Of a DNA stretch of 64,000 nt, positions 59,031-64,000 are shown one piece after another. Position 1 is the first letter of the stretch. Each line of letters opens with the position of its first letter. The notes beneath the pieces are model-generated. The model was not told the origin of the DNA, made no database searches, and saw only the letters and a program-made list of their open reading frames with translations. A program made the translations under genes and the position numbers. The stretch is from Saposhnikovia divaricata (Eukaryota > Streptophyta > Magnoliopsida > Apiales > Apiaceae): contig CM071599.1 in the NCBI GenBank assembly GCA_036435485.1, forward strand, positions 10,380,803 through 10,444,802, in the 5' to 3' direction.

Positions 59031-59452
59031 CCAGCCAGCTGCTATGGAAGGATGGAAATCTTTTATGTCTAGCCAGCTAGCTGCCATGGAAATTCGGTAC
59101 ATTCTTATTATGTACAATTTCATGCTCAATAGTTTTGTGCTATTTGTTTATTTTTCCTAAGTGCTAAGTTAAAATTAATTGTTTAATTTATGCATTGAAA
59201 TATGTCTCTGTGACTTTTTTTATTTATTTATACTTAGTTACCTTATTCTATGCAATTGGTCCAATATGTTATATGTCGGGATGAAATAATTTTTTTTTTA
59301 AGTCAGTTTTTCCCCTTAATTAATAAAAGAGAATTACTTAATACATTCCAATCCGACTCTTGAGATATCATCAAACCACTCCCAAATCAAGTTTAGGGTT
59401 TCTAGCCGCTCTTACCATTTCTCTCTCTCTCTCTTCGACACCAAATCTCATC

Positions 59453-60784
59453 ATGGGCAAAACTAGATCCTCCAAGAAAACTCCAATCTCTGTCCCCAAA
59501 ACGCAGAAAGGGCAGAACAAAAGGCTCTTTGACGAAGAAGATGACATTGATAGGGTTCAAGTCGACAGCGGAGATGAAATGTCAGAAGTTCAAAAATCAG
59601 GGCTTAAGGGTTGCTCGTCTGCTAAGAGAACCAAGTATGGAATTAAGTTTACAAGTGAAGAACTAGAATCCAGATTCAAGCAACTCGATTTGGCCAACCG
59701 TCGAATCATTTTTGGACGCCCAATTGCAGGTAATTCCTATGTCAAATGCGGGGCTCTTGCTTATTTCTCTAAATTAGGGTTTGAATCCTTTATCAAAGAT
59801 TTACCCCGAGAATGTTATCCATCTCTTGTCTATGAGTTTTATTCAAATCTTGTTATTGTCAAACCATTGGTCTTTTCATCGGTTGTTCGTGGTCAGAAAA
59901 TCATGTTAACTACTAATGTTTTGAATGATATCCTTGGAATTGAAAAACCATCATCTGTTTCTATCACAACCAAAAAGGGTCCTACAGAATTCCCCAATTT
60001 CACTGAATTGGACCAGTTAAGATAAATTCGTGGTTTGGATGGTTTACTTGTTTATGCCCCTCCCACTACTTCCATTGTGACCCCTATCAGTCATGTGCTG
60101 TTTAAGATGTGTATCGATAATGTAAACCCTCGTACTGGAAGTCGATCGAATTTTGCGGGTCAAGATGTTTCTGTGGTGGCTATGTTGCTCTCTGAGAAGC
60201 CATTCAACCTGGCTGGACTTATTTTGAAAAATATGTTCGATGTATTCGAGCCACACACCTCACCAAGCCTCCCTTATGGCTGTTTATTGACTAGAATTTT
60301 TGAATGGTATGGTATTGATTTAAAGAATGAAGAGTGTGAGCTTGTTAAAGAATTTTTGGATGCTAAGAGCTTGTTGCAATCTCATTTGAAGTTGGATTCT
60401 GATGGTAATGTCATTCGGATGGAACCTCCTCCACCTCCAATCCCAACACCTGCTTTGTTGGAAAGTGAGAGTATGACTGAGGCTAGCCATTCTGAAAATA
60501 TGAAGGAAATTCGAGCTGCCCTGAAAGTGTTGACTGATAAGGTAACTGATATGGCTGATGAACTTTCTTTCCTTCGTGACATCGTTGCTGGTCCTCGTCC
60601 GTCTACCTCAGCTCGCACTGGTCTATTCTCTGCCACTGTCTCTGATGCACAAGGTCTTAATGACCTTGCAAATGCTGCTACCGGAGATGTGCTCAAGGAA
60701 ACTGTGGATGCTCCAAATGTGGCTGCTTCTGGGGTGGTTCAAGCTGAGAATGCTCAAGTTGATGATGAGGATAAGGACTCTTAA
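59453..60784 (+). pseudogene. 3' ORF of element 2: putative plant transposon protein domain
   Basis: Starts MGKTRSSKKTPISVPK at ATG 59453, chosen for its good context (A at -3, G at +4) after a CT-rich leader; the upstream open frame has no ATG. One in-frame TAA at 60023-60025 splits it; otherwise about 443 codons remain in frame. The pattern RRIIFGRPI, CYPSLVYEFYSNL, VVRGQKIMLTTNVLNDILGI, then PISHVLFKMCIDN and LPYGCLLTRIFEWYGID, matches what I know of the putative plant transposon protein domain (PF20167). The C-terminus is a Pro stretch, a coiled coil and an acidic tail. No membrane segment is seen, so it is not an envelope-type protein. Function unknown. Confidence 0.75.
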
Positions 60785-61108
60785 GTTTTTCCTTTTTTTT
60801 ATGATTAAGGGGGAGAACTTTTTAGGATGATATGATATGATTTATGATGATTTATGTCTTGTTTAAGAACCTATGAACCTGTTTATGTGTTTAAGAATTA
60901 TGCTTATGTCTGAACCTTTTATGTTGGATATTTTGGTTTGGGAACCTGTGTTGTTTATGTGCTTATCTGTCATGTGTTGGTTTTGATTTTTCTTAAGTTA
61001 TCCTTGTGTATTACCCTTGGTTTTTATCAAGTTACTATATGTTTATAAAATTGCTAGACTCAGGGGGAGTTTGTTTTCATCTCTCCTAAAAATTGGTGTA
61101 TAATCATC
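60785..61108 (+). other. 3' untranslated region of element 2
   Basis: No gene. GGGGGAG tracts near 60808 and 61063 precede the true polypurine tract. Confidence 0.5.
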
Positions 61109-61122
61109 AAAAAGGGGGAGAT
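61109..61122 (+). other. Polypurine tract of element 2
   Basis: AAAAAGGGGGAGAT immediately before the 3' LTR. Confidence 0.85.
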
Positions 61123-62487
61123 TGAAACTCTATGATTTTGATGATCATACTTAGTAAGCAAGCTGGATTCTGCATTAGACTAATATTGTTTTTGCAGGAT
61201 TACTTCATATAAAATTTTATAAGAAAAACAGGGTAACTCAGCTAGCTGACAGTTCAACTCAGCAAGCTGGCTGGCAGTCTGTCCAGTTTCGTTTCACAAG
61301 GGTTCGAATAAATGGTTTTATTATGCTTATAATTGCTAAAGTGGCATGAACGGTTCTTTATACATTAAAAACATAACATAATTTCAAAAGTATTTCTAAA
61401 ACAATACTTTCTTAGAAAAAGGAATCTTTGAATTCTTTAATTTACTTAAAAAAGGCAACCCATGTGCTTACTTTCCAAGCATGCTCTTATTTAATATCAA
61501 TTATGCTTTATTCCTATCCTCCACCATCTGTTGTCTTTGTTAAAGATTGTAAAGAATTACATGCACTCATTATCATATTCTTTCATATTCTTTATCTTCT
61601 TCAAGTTTCTTTCTAACGGTTTCTTTCATTCTTAAACATTCTTATCTCTCCATTTCTAAACTAAATTATTTTCTGAGTAAGAAATATTGTTTAAACTGAT
61701 TGTGAACGTTAGAAGTAGAATTAATGGAACAAATCTTGAAACGTGAGAAGTGCTATTCAAGACCGTTACAAGTTTGCATCTTTAATTGTAGCTTCTTTAC
61801 TTCACTATATATACTTGTATGAATGTTCTTCACAGGTACGAACCAAGAGACAAACATACAAGCAATATTCAAGTGTCAAGAAAACAACTCAGCACATATA
61901 CTTCAAAAGAGCTCGTGTATTATATCATACATACAGTTTAGAGAGTTCAAATCTTTTGAGTTGTATTTATTTATTTCATCCTTTGTATTGTTCAACTTGT
62001 AAAGTTGGTAGTTGCTGGTTTGTCAAGCTTGTGGAACCTGGGTTCAAGGAGCATTGGGCTAGAGAAGTTTATACTTGGTTTAGTATAGAGGTTAGAGAGC
62101 TGTGTTCAAGAAACAAGGGGTTCCAGCTAGCTGCAGTCAGTAACTGGGTGATAAGGGAGATATATTATTGTGTCTTGTAATTGGATTTAATTGTGATCAA
62201 TAATATATTCTCTTACCAAGTTGGTAAGGGACTAGGACGTAGACCATAGACGATTAGGGGTCGAACCTAGCTAAAACTCTTGGTGTTCTTTACTTACTGC
62301 AATTTTGTCCTTCTGCATTGCATATCACAGCTAGCTGCTTATTTGTTAATCTGCCAAATCAAGTTAACTCAGCTAGCTGCTTGTTCACTAATTTATTGCA
62401 CCCAGCTAGCTGCCAGATTAGACAAATTTTTATTTGATCATTGTTAGTCATAACACCTATTCACCCCCCCCTCTAGGTGTATTTTCA
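61123..62487 (+). repeat. 3' LTR of element 2
   Basis: 1,365 bp; about 13 substitutions and a small deletion near 62417 relative to the 5' LTR. Confidence 0.95.
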
Positions 62488-62492
62488 TTATT

Positions 62493-63670
62493 TTCAATAA
62501 TTAATTTTAATTTAATAAAAATTTAATTAATGATATGCATGGTTTAAAAATTATATTATAAAATTTTAAAATAAATATGTTATTGACAGAATTTGAACCT
62601 TGAAATTTTAGTAAATTAATTTAGTCATATAATATATCTAATAAATAGATCTAACAGTTTTAATTTTTTAGTAAAAATCTAATGGTCATTATTCGTTGTA
62701 TACGGATTTCTATTATATTTTGTTAGTGATTAGAAAATATAGTGTGATATTTTTGGATATATATTAATTATTGCAAGATTATGTTTTCAAATTAAAAATT
62801 AATGTGTTTTAATTAGAAAAGAAATATTATTTATTATAATATACGATATTTTAGGTATTTATAAAAGGTAATATCATCAATTAAAAGTAAATGTTTTTTA
62901 ATTTAAAAATGTAATTAGCTAATTATCATTAATTATATTATATTATTTTTTATTTTAATAATTCGGATGATCTTGCCGAAAACCGAAACGACAAACTTTC
63001 AATGCCCGTGCAATGCACGGGTTTCTTTTATAATGTTATAAAATTTATTTAATATTACAATTATGTTTTTATATAATTATTATTTTAATAATTATTTTAA
63101 TTTTAATTTAATATAATTTAATATATTCATGTTACAGACTATACTAATGTTTCCTTATTATTAAAAACGTATACGGATTTTTATTATATTTTATTAATAA
63201 TTGAAAAATATAGTGTGATATTTTTGGGTATATATTAATGATTGTAAAATTAGTTTTAAATCAAAAAGGTAAGATGTTTTAATTAGAAAGGAAATATTAA
63301 TGATTGGATGATATGATAAAATTTATGTTTTTAGATATTTATAAAAGATAATATTTTCAACTAAAAGTAATTGCGAAAAAGGTAATATTTTGCGTATATA
63401 TTAATGATTGTAAGATTAATTTTAAATCAAAAAGGTAAGGTGTTTTAATTAGAAAGAAAATATTTATGATTGGAAGATATGATACAATTTGATGTTTTTA
63501 GATGTTTATAAAAAGTAATATTTTCAACTAAAAGTAAATACGAAAAAGGCAATTGGCTAACTACCATTAATTATATGATGTTATTATTTATTTTAATAAA
63601 TAGAATAACCAAACCGAAAACCAAAATTTTCAAAATTTTCAATGTTTCGGCTTTAATATAATAGTATAGA
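62493..63670 (-). repeat. AT-rich Helitron body with repeated module
   Basis: A module with ATATAGTGTGATATTTTTGG, ATATATTAATGATTG and AAGGTGTTTTAATTAGAAAG recurs at about 62740, 63210 and 63395. No gene. This is the right part of the minus-strand Helitron outside element 2. Confidence 0.6.
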
Positions 63671-63710
63671 TAGATAGATGTTTTTACCTAAATATCATTA
63701 CTTATATCAA

Positions 63711-64000
63711 TCTATACTATTATATTAAAATCAAAATATCGAAAGATATGAAAAAATATATATATAATTATTAATAACTAATCAATTTCCCTTTTTATGT
63801 AGAGCATGTTACCTTTTATATTGTTTCAATAACTAATCAATTTCCTTTTTCTAGTAAAATTTACCTGTTCATTTACTAAAATATTATAATTACTAATAAC
63901 TTATTGAATACCTTTTCCAATACATGTATTATCTTTTTTATATTTTCTAATTAAAATCCCACTTTTTTTGAAATTATATCATTATTATAATTAAATTATA
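63711..64000 (+). mobile_element. Second Helitron, 5' end (runs off the window)
   Basis: TCTATACTATTATATTAAAA begins at 63711 after an A, the same 5' terminus as the minus-strand Helitron ending at 63670, now on the plus strand. Only the AT-rich 5' part is in the window. Confidence 0.6.

Larger units (their letters stand above)
52318..62487 (+). mobile_element. Copia LTR retrotransposon, SIRE-like (element 2)
   Basis: 10,170 bp, TSD TTATT (52313-52317, 62488-62492). LTRs start TGAAACTC and end TTTTCA. Order is LTR, primer site, gag, pol, 3' ORF, polypurine tract, LTR. Gag and pol are each open; the 3' ORF has one stop. LTRs differ at about 13 sites plus a small deletion, about 1% by eye, implying insertion a few hundred thousand years ago under common rates (inference). 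Motifs CAGCTAGCTG, CAGCAAGCTG and CAGCGAGCTG recur throughout the LTRs, gag, pol and post-pol spacer. Confidence 0.95.
52228..63670 (-). mobile_element. Minus-strand Helitron(s) hosting element 2
   Basis: The 3' end at 52228 reads CTAG with hairpin CCCGTGTGATGCACGG just inside. The 5' end at 63670 reads (minus strand) TCTATACTATTATATTAAAG. Insertion is between A and T at both ends. Without element 2 the Helitron is about 1.27 kb. A second hairpin, CCCGTGCAATGCACGGG at about 63005, lies inside next to a sequence (CCGAAAACCGAAAC) like that near the outer 5' end, suggesting two units joined head to tail. No coding capacity. Confidence 0.8.

Overview
The window is nuclear DNA of a flowering plant, almost certainly a eudicot. 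It has GT-AG introns in plant-type genes, initiator-tRNA-Met primer sites in Copia elements, CACTA, Helitron and Tourist-like elements, and AT-rich spacers. An asterid is plausible, but the sequence does not fix the species. About 62% is four large transposable elements; host genes are few and mostly fragments.

Left part (1-7641). A decayed LTR fragment lies at 1-540. Next come a small glycine-rich membrane-protein gene (1775-2152) with a hexose-transporter scrap upstream, a Tourist-like MITE (3405-3902), the last two exons of a ribosomal protein uL14 (RPL23) copy, and the 3' exons of a minus-strand caleosin.

Element 1 (7688-20708, TSD GGAAG) is a 13.0-kb SIRE/Maximus-like Copia element sitting in a caleosin intron. 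Its pol is open, its gag is broken, and it carries an extra 4.5-kb broken 3' ORF. A roughly 10-nt motif, TCAACGGAT, recurs more than 30 times through its LTRs, UTRs and three genes, in both orientations and several reading frames.

Middle part (21480-40725). A ~78-bp minisatellite is followed by a giant inverted repeat (arms 23979-36968 and 37001-39692, 32-bp loop). Each arm carries a two-exon SKP1-like gene fragment, tail to tail. A 9,971-bp CACTA element (24950-34920, TSD ATA) split the left arm and a 1,033-bp Helitron (39693-40725) sits at the right edge; the opposite arm supplies the empty site for each. The CACTA has a 12-exon gene that keeps one reading frame (PF03004-type transposase region, DUF8039-like region, Ulp1/C48-like C-terminus) and a TNP2-type gene broken by frameshifts and a stop.

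Right part (41228-51765) is a tandem array of the glycine-rich gene alternating with hexose-transporter pseudogene pieces, in units of about 1.3-1.45 kb. One copy is split by element 3 (42872-49215, TSD GGAGG), whose 542-bp LTRs differ at one base although its interior is a ruined Copia polyprotein. At the far right a minus-strand Helitron (52228-63670) holds element 2 (52318-62487, TSD TTATT), a second SIRE-like Copia element with open gag and pol and a 3' ORF resembling the putative plant transposon protein domain. Element 2 has its own dispersed motif, CAGCTAGCTG and variants.

Most worth following up: family-specific short motifs dispersed through two Copia families, including the same integrase-RT linker; the SKP1-bearing palindrome as a possible hairpin-RNA source; and a recently mobilised LTR element with no working genes.
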